Source: Paratinospora sagittata (lineage: Eukaryota > Streptophyta > Magnoliopsida > Ranunculales > Menispermaceae). Taken from it: a stretch of DNA of 64,000 nt. Made by a program: the position numbers and the translations under genes. The notes beneath the pieces were generated by a model. It was given only the letters and a program-made list of their open reading frames with translations. It made no database searches and had not been told where the DNA came from. The first letter of the stretch is position 1. Every line of letters starts with the position of its first letter. This document shows positions 45,492 through 56,531 of the stretch, piece by piece. The stretch lies in the NCBI GenBank assembly GCA_035771175.1, contig CM069598.1, positions 3,067,931-3,131,930 of the forward strand, in the 5' to 3' direction.

Positions 45492-46274
45492 AAGTTTTTT
45501 TTTATATTTTTTTATATAAAATATTATTTATCAAATAATAATATCCAACAAATTATAATCACAACCAATTAAAAAATTTATATTTAAACACCTGAAAACC
45601 CACTCTTTTGAATTTGTCACTCAAATATCGATTTTTAGCGTTAAAGATAAGGTTAAAAAGTTTAGTTTGACCCTTTTTGTAATAATATTTAGTTAGATTC
45701 AAAATAACTACGCATGTCTATCCTTTGGATTTAGTGATTTATATATCTTAAAGTATGCAATAAATAATTCAATATATACACATGTGTAGTTGCATATGTA
45801 GTTACAAATTTTTGCAGTTAGATTAGTATTTTTCTTGTTGAAAAAGAAATGATAATTTAATTGTAAAAGTTGTAACTACATGTGTGAATTATACATGCTT
45901 ATCCTTTGGATATTAGTGATTTACATATCTCAATCAATAAATTTTTCTTATACTGTTGAGGTTGTCTAAAAAAAAAATTTAGTCCACCTTAAATAAAATT
46001 TCTGGCTACGCTCCTACATTCACCTATGCATAATGTTCACTAATTGGGACATATGTGATCACAATTAGTGAATGCTACAAGGCATATGGGACTTGGTACC
46101 ATGTCATATAGTTTAAGGACCACTACCATAGCTATTACTTCCATGCCCATCCGGACGAGGGGAATAGCAAAAATGTGGTTGGGGTTTGATTAATAGTTGG
46201 TTTACTTGATGTTGGATATTTTTTTCTTTTGGGTTGTTCTTGTTTTCCTTTTACGATCGACTGATCCTTTATGT

Positions 46275-46625
46275 TTAGCTGTCTTGTTTCTTTTGTTTAA
46301 GTGCGTTGTAAATATGTTTTCTTTCTCTTTTTTTTTTTCTTTTTTTGGTAATCTGGGCTACCTGGGACATCTGGGTCAGCATACGTGCACCAACTAATCT
46401 CTGGGGCAAACTCCAATTAAAGAAGAGAGTGGTGTCATCCCCAATGAGTGTGTTGACCATACGTAGTCCACAGCGTAAGAGATTTTTCTTTGGGCAAAGG
46501 TTGTCTCCACCCCACCAAACGACAAAACTTAAACTTATGTTCTTATAGATCATAAGTACGAGCTCCAACCACTTCACCATCTTGTGCAACAATAAGATGT
46601 TTCTCTTTTGCAATCCAATGATCAT
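46275..46625 (-). pseudogene. Degenerate LINE-like reverse-transcriptase C-terminal fragment (unit 2)
   Basis: This is the duplicate of the minus-strand frame at 43083-43427. The first 85 codons agree. It differs near its C-terminal end by a small in-frame change and differs in the sequence just upstream, because unit 2 has lost about 155 bp there. See the unit 1 entry for motif evidence. Confidence 0.35.
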
Positions 46626-46788
46626 TATACTTGGATCTTGATTGTATCCTGATCCAAATTCTTGAGATCGTGATCGTAGACCAAAATCTGCTTCCCTAGT
46701 TGGATCACTAGAGTATCCTAATCCAAATTGCAGGGTCCGTGATTATGGACCGATCCTAGTTCTATGTTAATTGTTAGCATATTGTTTG

Positions 46789-47806
46789 AGGGGTCAGGCT
46801 ATTTTCACCAACCTTTTCTCATCTTTTTACCTACTTACTTTCTTTACCCACATAAAAATTTAAAATCAATTATTTTCTTTTTCTTTACCCACATAAATTT
46901 TCATTCTACCATTTTCACCCTAATGCCCTAAACCATTTCCTTCTCTTTCGTTTCTTCTCTTCTCTTCACTATTTCTTCAAGTTTTTCAATCATTCAAAGG
47001 GTTAGAATACCGTTAGGAAGATTTGTGAGCAACAACGTCGTGAAATCTTGCAAAAAAATCAGGTTATTTTGAGTTTTGGAAGCCTTGAACTCAGAGTGAT
47101 TCAAGTGTAATCTTGATTACAAATTGATAAGTAAATCATAATTTTTACATATTTTAAGTTGATTTCAATGTTACATTGTTGGATTTGAATGTTTTTTTTT
47201 GCAAAAAAAAATGGGTGAAAATAGTCGAATGAGGTGGCGGAAATGAGTTTCAGAAACTCATTTCGTGCGCCAGAATAAAAAAACGTTTGACCTACCAGGG
47301 TCGGACATTTCTCTTTATGTCCGACCACGATAAGTCGAACATAAAGAGGTCTGACAATATATTTTTTTTTAGTTTTTTTTATATTTTTCTTTTTTGCCAG
47401 GCCTGTTAAGGGCGGACATATTTCATTATGTCCATCCACGCAGGGTCGAATACACCCAATTCGGGAGCTATTTTTTCTGGGTTTCAAAATTCATTTTTGC
47501 CTCATTTTCTCTTCTATTTTGGGTATGTTTTTTGTAAAAAAAAGTACTTTAAAAGGGTGAAAATGTATGCTTTTGATTAAAAAAATACAAGAAAATGACA
47601 AGATTGGAGATTGAGATGAGTTGGAGAGTTGAAGGGTTGAAGAGTTTAAGATAGAGAATGGGTGGGTGAAGAGAGAGATGAGAAGGTTTAAGGAATTTAA
47701 TACTTGTCATTTTTTGTAATTTTACATGAGACTTTTTTTGTCTATTTAATTTTTAAATGAGATGAGTGAAAAGATAGAAAAGGGTGGGTGAAAATAGTAT
47801 GACTCT
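46789..47806. mobile_element. Terminal-inverted-repeat DNA element, complete only in unit 2
   Basis: The left end GGGTCAGGCTATTTTCACC continues AACCTTTTCTCATCTTTTTAC. The right end, reverse-complemented, reads GAGTCATACTATTTTCACCC then ACCCTTTTCTATCTTTTCAC. The match extends about 40 bp. The interior contains the two palindromes and TTGGAAGCCTTGAACTCAGA-type sequence and no long frame. Unit 1 lacks both termini: its left end was lost by the 228-bp deletion and its right end was cut by the duplication breakpoint. No convincing target duplication was found, so the superfamily is open, with Mutator-like most likely. Confidence 0.6.
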
Positions 47807-47874
47807 TGTCGTAGAGCTTCTATGTCAACTCATCAAATCCTCTTTCTCCAATTTCCAAGTTAATAATTTTTGAG

Positions 47875-48799
47875 AAAAAAAAATACAAAGTGGCACCGGT
47901 GGACCTTACATGGATGGAAGTTTTTCTTTCTTTATTATTTTCTTTTTTTTTTTCAACAAATTTCCTTTTTTCTAACTTTCATTTTTAGTGTTAAATATTG
48001 ATGTTTTATTGTTGGGTTTTATATTTTGTATTGAGTTTTTAGATTAAAACTCATTTATTTATATAGGCAAAGGTTAAATCTACTATAAATATTAAAAATG
48101 TGATAAGTATGTTAATAAAATTATTTTCCTATTATTTATAATGGGAGTGATTATGGGGAGTTTTAGTTTCTCTAAAAATAATTTTTATTTAAAAAATAAT
48201 TTCTCTTGAATGTATATCAACCTAATTTTTGAATTAAAAAATAATTTCTCTTGAATATAATTTAATAAAATTATTTTTATGTAATATTTTCGTTAAATGT
48301 TTTTCAATAAATTTATTTCTAAAGTAAAATAATAAAAAATATTTTTGAAACAAATTAATAAAAATATTTTTAAATAAAATTTTATATTTTATATTTTTCT
48401 AAAGTAAAATAATAATAATAAAAAATCTGAATAAAGGGCATTTACGTTTTTTAGATCTCGTGTGTATAATTGAAAAATCAAAACTCCCGAAAATTACTTT
48501 TTCATTAAAAATAATTTTATGACATTAACTTTGTTGTTGAAAATATTTATTTATTTTTAATAACATACTTATGACATTTTTAATATGTTTTTTTGTTTGT
48601 TTTAGACTTAACATTTTTAATATGTTTAAAGCAGTGACTTTTATAAATATAAATAAATGAGTTTTAATCTAAAAAATCAATACAAAATATAAAAGCCAAC
48701 AATAAAACATAAATATTTAACAATAAAAAAGAAAGTTAAAAAAGAACATGGAAAAGAAAACTTACACTCTTGTAGGTGTCACTTTATGTATTTTTTTAG
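47875..48799. mobile_element. Non-coding element with inverted arms of about 250 bp
   Basis: The arm core 47971-48066 (with TTTTATATTTTGTATTGA and AGATTAAAACTCATTTATTT) is mirrored at 48645-48740. A further block with ATTAAAAATGTGATAAGTAT near 48090-48115 is mirrored near 48557-48585. The outer ends AAATACAAAGTGGCACC and, reversed, AAATACATAAAGTGACACC mark the approximate limits. Weaker inverted similarity may continue outward for another 60-100 bp on each side. No protein is encoded. It fits a long-TIR MITE or non-autonomous Mutator-like element. Confidence 0.6.
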
Positions 48800-49800
48800 G
48801 TGTTAAAGAATCATTTCTCATAATTTTTAATAATGAAACAAGCAAGTTTTTTTTTTTTTTTTTGCAAAGAAAATGTTTAAGGTACCTTGCGCTCCAACAC
48901 AATATCTGACATGGAAGCCCAACATCTTTGGGTGTTAGGAAAGCCCTGCAATATATATGAAAATATTTATACAGTGTCTCTGACATCCAAGGGACGCTGA
49001 GCTCACATCACATCATTTAGAGAAAAAGCTTCTCCCTCCTAGTACCTTTAAAGGATTTCCCTTTATCCATTTGAGGGACTGAACCCTGTTGTTGTAATGA
49101 ACTGTAGACATCTTGTCCCATGAGGACTCCTTGTCCTCTCTTCATTGTCACACTTATTTACTTTTAGTGCATTCAATTTGTTTCTTATCCCTTAAAAACA
49201 AAAAAAAACAAAAAAACCAAGCCTAGACTCACTTAACTGCTTGGGGTTGATAAGGTGTCTAAATACTTCTTGAATATAATCAATTTTGGTCAAACATGAT
49301 GTCCAAGTTATGTTGATAGATTTAACACTAACATATATGTTATTCCATTTCCAAATTTAAAATCATCAAACCTTGATGGTTTTAGATATTGTGGATGAAG
49401 AGGTTAATTAATGTTTGTCCTGAAAGAGGTTAATTTATAGTTTAATGGCATTTGAGGTCAACAAGTTTGGCAGTAGTTGAGAGCATCTTCTGTGGTTTTA
49501 GAAGGGTATCTGAGGTCATCATCTTTTTTTGTCAAAGCACCAAAAGCTCTCCACTGTCCTCAGTTCAGAAAGCATCTTTAGCTATAGCAAAACTCTAAAT
49601 GTTTAAGTCAGACATCTTTTTCTTGATTTACTTGGTAATAATAATAATATGATATTTGTATTTGTTTAAAGGCCCCATTTTTACTCAAGATACCCATATA
49701 GAAATCATATCTCCAAAGAGAATCTTTAATAACTGGTAATTCCAAGATAAAATTCATAGATATAATCAGATGAGATCCCCTTGCCAACAGAATCAAACCT
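48800..49800. other. Intergenic region before the P450 cluster
   Basis: No gene was recognised. There is a poly-T run at about 48847-48863 and an AAAAACAAA tract at about 49195. The part from 49500 to 49800 is probably the promoter of the first P450. Confidence 0.5.
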
Positions 49801-49809
49801 TATATATAA
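49801..49809 (+). promoter_or_regulatory. TATA box of the first P450 gene
   Basis: TATATATAA lies 45-53 bp before the ATG at 49854. It is preceded by AAACCT and has the best fit in the upstream region, implying a very short leader. Confidence 0.55.
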
Positions 49810-49853
49810 TCTGATAGTCCTAAGCCATTTTCTTCCTAACCTCCTATCCTATC

Positions 49854-51501
49854 ATGGAACTCCATTTCTTCTCATTCCCCTTAGTCCTTGCTTCACTTCT
49901 CTTTTTATTAATGATACTGAAGAAAAACAAAAGATCCAAAACATCAAGCTTAGATTCAAAATCTCCTCCAAGTCCTTGGAAGCTACCTCTCATAGGGAAC
50001 TTGCACCACTTGGTAGTAGGCTTACCACATCACTCTCTCAGAAACTTAGCCAAAAAACATGGCCCCCTTATGCACTTACAACTTGGAGAGATTTCTACAA
50101 TTATTGTCTCTTCGGCGAAAATGGCCAAAGAGTTGATGAAGACACATGACCTCATGTTTATGGACCGACCCAAAATCCTCGCTGCAACAATTATGTCTTA
50201 CGATTGTAAGGGCATGGCGTTCTCTCCCTACGGTGACTACTGGAGGCAAATGCGGAAAATTTGCATATTGGAGCTCTTAAGTGCAAAGCGCGTCCAATCA
50301 TTCCAAGCACTAAGGGAAGAAGTAGTTTCAAATTTCATCAGGAGCATATACCAGAAGGTAGGATCACCCATCAATCTAAGTGAAATGGTTATGTCGTTGA
50401 CAATTGATATAACTTCCAAGGCTGCCTTTGGTACTGAATGCAAAGATAAACAAGCATTCGTATCAGCAACGAAGGAGTCAGTTAAAGTTGGGGGAGGTTT
50501 TGGTGTCCATGATTTATTCCCTTCAAAGAAATTCCTTCATGTAATCGGTGGAAATAAGTCTAAATTGTATAAAGCACATAAGAAGGTTGACATGATCCTC
50601 AAGGACATACTCCAAGAACATAGAAATAATAGGACTGGAAGCAAGAGCAACAAGAGCAGTTTCGAAGAGGACCTAGTTGATGTTCTACTGAACCTTCAAG
50701 AGAGCAGTGAACTTGAGTTTCCAATCACAACAGACAACATCAAAGCCGTAATATTGGTAAGTACTTGGACAAGATTGCAAGATTAATCTGTGATCAATTT
50801 GCTTCCATATGTTTTCAGTTACATATCAAATTTCATATTGTTCAGTTGTTTAATTCAATAGGTAATTCTATTTTCAGGATATTTTCACGGCCGGAAGTGA
50901 GACTTCATCGACGGCCATAGAATGGGCAATGTCCGAAATTGTCAAAAATCCTAGAGTTATGAAGAAGGCACAAGCCGAAGTGAGACAAGTGCTCCAGGGA
51001 AAGAAAGAGATCAAAGAGACTGACATTTTGGAGATGAACTACTTGAAGTGTATAATCAAAGAAACTCTGAGATTACACCCTCCGTTGCCACTGTTGCTGC
51101 CAAGAGAATGCAGGGAAAAATGTAAGATTGACATATATGAGATACCCAGAAAAACTAAACTTATCGTCAATGCTTGGGCGATAGGAAGAGACCCAGAAAA
51201 CTGGAACAACGCTGACAGCTTTGAGCCAGAGAGGTTCAATGGCATCTCCATTGATTATAAGGGGAATAGCTTTGAATTCATTCCATTTGGAGCCGGGAGA
51301 AGAATATGTCCAGGTATAATGTTTGGTGTAGCCAATATTGAGCTTGCACTTGCTCAGTTACTATACCACTTTGATTGGAAACTCTGCAATGGTGCCAAAC
51401 CAGAAGAACTAGACATGAATGAAGAGTTTGGTGCAACTGTCAGAAGAAGAGATGACTTATACTTAATCCCTACCCCATATAGTGCTTTGCCTGTTGATTA
51501 A
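49854..51501 (+). CDS. Cytochrome P450, CYP71D-like, cluster member A
   Basis: Two exons, 49854-50756 and 50878-51501, encode 508 residues. P450s of this family are ER-anchored monooxygenases that oxidise terpenoids, alkaloids or phenolics using a P450 reductase; this one's substrate cannot be told. Visible parts are an N-terminal membrane anchor (residues about 5-23), a proline-rich hinge [12 protein letters not shown] (Ser where the usual motif has Gly), the C-helix [10 protein letters not shown], the I-helix oxygen-binding AGSETSS (about 306), ExxR in KETLR, PERF, and the heme loop [10 protein letters not shown] with the ligand Cys near 445. The single intron is phase 0 just before DIFTAGSE, as in its two neighbours. 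No defect is visible, so it should be active. Confidence 0.92.
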
Positions 51502-51689
51502 GATCATTGTGAGTGAGGAAGCATAAATAAGTTCTTTCTATACTTAATTCCATGTTGTACTGAATGTTCATAGTGAAAGAGGGAATATTCAACCTGTGTA
51601 ACCATCATTCTATTGTTTACTTCGATTGAAATTATAAACTTGGTATATGACGTCGTATGCAACTACAGCTTGTTATAAACTTAGACTAG

Positions 51690-52170
51690 CAGAAGAACAT
51701 GGAGATCTAATGCACCTACAGCTTGGTAAAATTCCACCATTGTCATCTCTTCTGCAAAATTGGTCGAACAGGTCTTGAAGGAATATGATCTTATTTTTAT
51801 GGATGCTCAAGACAAAGTAGGGAGAGATGTATGATTTTGATAGTTATGAGTTACCAAAGAAAACCAGAGTCATTGTTAATGCATAGGCATTTGGGAGAGA
51901 TCCTGAATGCTGGAATGAGACTGAAAGCTTTGAGCCAGAGAGGTGCTTCCATTGATTACAAGGGAACCTGTTTTGAATACATCCCATTTGGGACTAGGAG
52001 GAGGATATGCTCTGGTATATTGTTTGGCATAGCAATGTTGAACTTCCACTTGCCCAATTACTTGAACACTTCGATTAGAAACTCCCCAATGGAATCAAAC
52101 CAGAAGTACTAGACATCGCTGAATCCATCCGTGCAATATGTAGTTCCTACCCTCTACAGGGCTTTTCATG
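51690..52170 (+). pseudogene. Cytochrome P450 relic between members A and B
   Basis: Fragments of a CYP71D-like gene lie in several frames: HGDLMHLQLGKI from the N-terminal third, then a jump to [32 protein letters not shown] and LAQLLEHFD from the C-terminal third. The middle, including the I-helix and the ExxR helix, is missing. Stops and frameshifts are scattered through it, and the heme Cys region is altered (GTRRRICSG instead of GAGRRICPG). It is a dead, internally deleted copy. Confidence 0.85.
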
Positions 52171-52932
52171 ATCAGGGAGATATTCTTTCTATAATTTATT
52201 TTACAAAAACTCACTTGGGATTTGAGGCCATTAATGTTCATCAATAATCTATGAATTCTTGATTTATATGATGCATAACTTTGGTTTTATTAAGGGGTAC
52301 TCTTGCTACAGGGACTCTGTGAGGGATCATGCAGACCTGCCTCGATACACTTGTTGGGTGAACTAACGATCCAACGAGTGGACGGCTTCTGAGTTTGCAT
52401 TGAAGTCCTACAGTGTGTTCAAACACTATTTTCCTATATTAAATTCCAACTGTGATATTTGATTTTATTTGTAAATATAGTCTTTGAGAGAACTAATATT
52501 TGAAATTTATTCATGTTCATAAATGTAATTATCTTAGTAAATAGGCCAGAAATACTGGAGCATTGTTCTCGTAATTACCTTCAAGCTACCTTTTAAGTCT
52601 AGTCCTTTGGAAACAGTGGATAATAACGCTTCCATTAGATACTTACAACAATCACATATGTAATAGGGGATGCAATAGAAGAGGTCTAATTAATTCTTCA
52701 ATACGCCAATAGTATATTCCAAAGCTCCTTGTCCTTTACAATTATTGTAGATTCCTTCAAGCCTTATGTCACCATGTGACAGCATCTTTACTATATTTCT
52801 TAGGGAATCTAAGGTCTATTAATCCATCAGGTAAGAATTAAGATCATGGAGATGCCATGCTGACAAACTTTTCAAAGTAATTAAGCATTTCATATCTCTT
52901 AAATCTTGTCTAATCCATCACATTGATATTTA

Positions 52933-54542
52933 ATGGAGCTGCAAATCCAGTACTTATCCCCCTTACTTGTTGGTTTCTTCCTTGTCCCGTGGATGCTGGT
53001 GAAGAAGTTCAGAACCAAAAGCACAAACTCAAAGCTACCCCCAGGGCCATGGAAGCTTCCTATCATAGGAAACTTACACCAAATGTTAGGCCTGCCACAT
53101 CACTGCCTCAGAGACCTGGCCAAGAACTATGGATCTGGCCTTATGCATCTACAACTTGGTCATATTTCCACTGTCATTGTTTCTTCTCCAAAGGTTGTGA
53201 AAGAGATGATTAAGACCCATGATCTTATGTTTTCTGATAGGTTTGTGATCTTTTCTGCTAAGATTCTGACTTATAACTGTAAGGATTTAATATTTGCTCC
53301 GTACGGTGATTACTGGAGACAATTGCGAAAGATTTGCATCTTGGAGCTCCTAAGTGCCAAGAGAGTCCAATCATTTTGGTCACTTAGAGAAGAGGAAGTA
53401 TCAAATCTCATTCAAAGCATTTCCATCAAGGCTGGTACACCAATTAATATGAGTGAGAGACTTTTTTCATTGACAAATGATATAACTTCTAGAGCGGCCT
53501 TCGGTAAGAAATGCAAAGATAAAGAATCATTCATGTTAGCAATGCAAGAAGCAATTAAGTTGGGGGGAGGTTTCGATATTGCTGATTTGTTTCCTTCATT
53601 AAAATTCCTCCATGTGCTTAATGGAACAGAGAAGAAACTAGAGAGAATACATCAAAAGGTTGACAAGATCCTTACCAATATCATTGAAGATCATCGGTCA
53701 ACGGCAACTAAAACTGCCAAGGATGAAGTCGAGGATCTTGTGGATGTACTTCTAAGACTTCAAGAGGGTGGTGATGATCTTGACTTCCCAATCACAACGG
53801 AAAACATTAAAGCTGTAATCTTGGTGAGTAAATTAATCTTGTCATTTTAATTAATTAATTTTTTTATAGATTTAATATATCTATGTGAATAAGATTTATC
53901 ACTATTCTTGTTCAGGACATATTTACTGCAGGAAGTGATACTTCATCAACTGCACTAGAATGGGCATTGTCTGAATTGGTAAGAAACCCAAGAGTTATGA
54001 AGAAGGCACAAGCCGAGATCAGACGGGCTTTCCATGGAAAAAAGATGGTTCATCAATCAGACTTTGATGAGTTGAACTACTTAAAGTTAGTCATCAAAGA
54101 AGCTCTAAGGTTACACCCTCCTGCTCCATTAATCCTTCCAAGAGAATGTAAGGAGACATGTGAGATTGATGGATATGAGATACCGATGAAAACCAAAGTC
54201 ATCATAAATGCATGGGCAATTGGAAGAGATCAAGAACACTGGAGAGATGCTGAGAGGTTTGAGCCAGAGAGATTCCATGGTGTTTCCACTGATTACAAGG
54301 GAAATAGCTTTGAGTTCATACCATTTGGAGCTGGTAGGAGGATGTGTCCAGGCATTTTGTTTGCCATAGCCAACATTGAGATTCCACTTGCTCAACTCTT
54401 GTATCATTTTGATTGGACACTTCCTAATGGGATGAAGCCAGAAGAACTTGACCTGAGTGAGCAACTTGGAGGCACAGTTAGAAGAAAGCATAACCTGTAT
54501 TTGATTCCTACAACTTGTAATCCTTTAATAATGGAAAAGTAA
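52933..54542 (+). CDS. Cytochrome P450, CYP71D-like, cluster member B
   Basis: Exons 52933-53823 and 53916-54542 encode 505 residues. It has the membrane anchor (about 6-24), [12 protein letters not shown] hinge, YGDYWRQLRK, I-helix AGSDTSST, ExxR as KEALR, PERF and the heme loop FGAGRRMCPG (Cys near 441). The first substrate-recognition region (FSDRFVIFSAKILTYNCKD) differs noticeably from members A and C, so the substrate may differ. Intron position and phase are the same as in A. A second frame near the start (52923-53213) is a shadow. The gene looks intact. Confidence 0.92.
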
Positions 54543-56460
54543 GGCAAACTGATTTGGAGATTTCCTTTTTCAAGGTTTTAAGCTACAAAATCTAGATGTC
54601 AATGTAGAAATTATGGATTTTCCTAGTCCTAGCAAAGTCCTTGTATCTGAGATTTGGTTAAAATTGAGCCCAAAAAAAAAAGCAAAAAGAGAGAGATGTG
54701 ATTAAAATCCTTTTCTATGTCTAACTTCAGCTGCTTTGCTATGGACCATACATCTTAGCCCAAGTTTCCTCTCTGTAAGTAGTTTTTCCAAAATCCTACT
54801 TCAATGTCAGAAAAACCAACTATTCTTTCTTTCTTTTTTTAGAAAAAAGAAGAAGAAGAAAGAAACAGATTTGAATGTATTAATGCTAATAAGATGATAA
54901 TTAAATTGAGAACAAAACTTTCTCAAAAGAGAAAATCAACTAGTCTACCTTTGCACATTATGTGGAGTTTTGTCTGTATAAATGGTATAAATAAGTGATG
55001 TTTAGTATCTATGTATTTTTCCAATATAAAATTTGTACAAACATCTCACATCTCATTAATAATTTTTATTATTGAATAAGTTATATTAACAATATTGTAG
55101 ATTAATATATTACTTCTAGAGTCACGTGAAAGTAGCAATCAAGTTTACAAAGCAAGGAAAGAGAAATCACCTTCCCTACAAATATAATCCTTTAGGTGCA
55201 ATAGTAATACTTTATCCATCTTGTAGTTATTTGAAAAGCATTAACCATATTTGTTTTTTTTAGTTCAATCTAATGTCAATGTGAAAACCCATGTTGGATG
55301 ATGGTAGCAAAAAAAAAAAAAAAATGATTGATAATATCAAGAAAAAAAAAAGACCAATAATTGTTGAAGATTAATGAAACAACAATAACATATACTTATA
55401 AAAATAATTCCAAAGCATTAGGTAACTATTCTGTACACGGCTAGATCTCTACCATCTCAATTATTTAATAAGATAAAAAAGTTAAGATTAGATTTAATAA
55501 CGTAGTGCAAAATTAAATATTTTATATTTTATTTGCAAAAGTTGCATACCACTCAACAATGGAATTTTCACATATATCAGTTCGTATAAATGGCTACTAG
55601 ATCTCTAAATGTTTAGGGAGTTTTTCATGATATATCCTCTAATCTCAAGCTGATATATTTTATCTTGGGCATTTTATAATTCTTTACTAGAAAGTTTTCA
55701 AAATTAAATAATGTTTCTTATTGAGTTTTAATTATTTAAGAAATGAATATAACATTCTTAAAGATTATTGTATACAGATTTACCTTTGAACTTATTTGAA
55801 TTTTAAATCACATTTTCAGCATTGTCAAAAGCTCTTCTATTAAAATCTCCCTGATCATGAATTTGCCATGTTATTAGCATAATAACACCTTAGTGACTCA
55901 TTTAGGCAGTTACAAGATTTGTATTAGGCACACGCCCAAAACAATAGTATTGTTAGATGGATGGTTGGTGGCCATGAGTCAATTCACGTACTGAAGCTCA
56001 TAGTACATATACACAAAAATCAAAAAGTTTCCAATTTCTAGAAGCTTTGGGTAAGGTGTTTAAATGAGAGAGAGAGAGAGAGGCTAGAGAGACTCTAGTC
56101 TAAACAAAAGTTAGTCCTAACCATCTTCTAGAAAAATTACCTAATTCACCATATTTTTTATCAGCTACAGAGTTTACTAACCAAAAAACTAATTGGTTCA
56201 AATGAGGTTTCAAATGCTGTCGGAAACAGGCACATTGAGTTGATTGCTCATCAGTATATTTCTTAGCATAAAGGGTTGTGAGAAAACAATGCCCACCTCA
56301 TTTAATGAATGTACTTTCTTTTATTTCTTTACATCTCTGGTTCTTACAAAACACCATCCACCACATATTAAACATCAAAATAAAAAATAAAAAAATACTC
56401 AACTCTCAGTTCACCAGCCACCACATATTCTATTTTGCCACGGATATGTATCACAATACA
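54543..56460. other. Intergenic region between P450 B and C
   Basis: AT-rich sequence with A-runs (about 55309-55323 and 55343-55351). A GA run lies at about 56068-56082. A block at 56185-56285 is similar to 59650-59750 and appears to be a P450-associated upstream sequence. No gene was recognised. Confidence 0.5.
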
Positions 56461-56461
56461 T

Positions 56462-56469
56462 CTATATAT
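56462..56469 (+). promoter_or_regulatory. TATA box of P450 member C
   Basis: CTATATAT is 63-70 bp before the ATG at 56532. It would place the start site near 56495, downstream of any in-frame extension of the reading frame, supporting 56532 as the true start. Confidence 0.55.
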
Positions 56470-56531
56470 CGGCCATTTCTTCTGGATGCGTGAAGCCCAT
56501 AAACACTCTCTCCAGCAACTCTCATCCATTA

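Larger units (their letters stand above)
44413..47685 (+). repeat. Tandem duplication, unit 2 (3,273 bp)
   Basis: Unit 2 repeats unit 1 with few substitutions over 3.2 kb. Visible differences are a 28-29-bp loss after 44533, small changes near 44705 and 44745, loss of about 155 bp near 46636, and retention of 46782-47009 (228 bp), which is missing from unit 1. It is continuous on the right with a complete transposon end, so it occupies the original downstream position. Overall identity looks high, implying a fairly recent event. Confidence 0.92.

Noticed and set aside
47101..47487. 128-residue minus-strand frame in the TIR element
   Set aside because: The matching stretch in unit 1 is not open over the same length and no transposase motif is present.
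52241..52426. 61-residue minus-strand frame between P450 relic and member B
   Set aside because: No codon pattern or domain; it lies in non-coding sequence after the relic.
56490..56531. 14-codon extension of P450 member C
   Set aside because: It begins at GTG rather than ATG and lies upstream of the start site implied by the TATA box; the membrane anchor starts at 56532.
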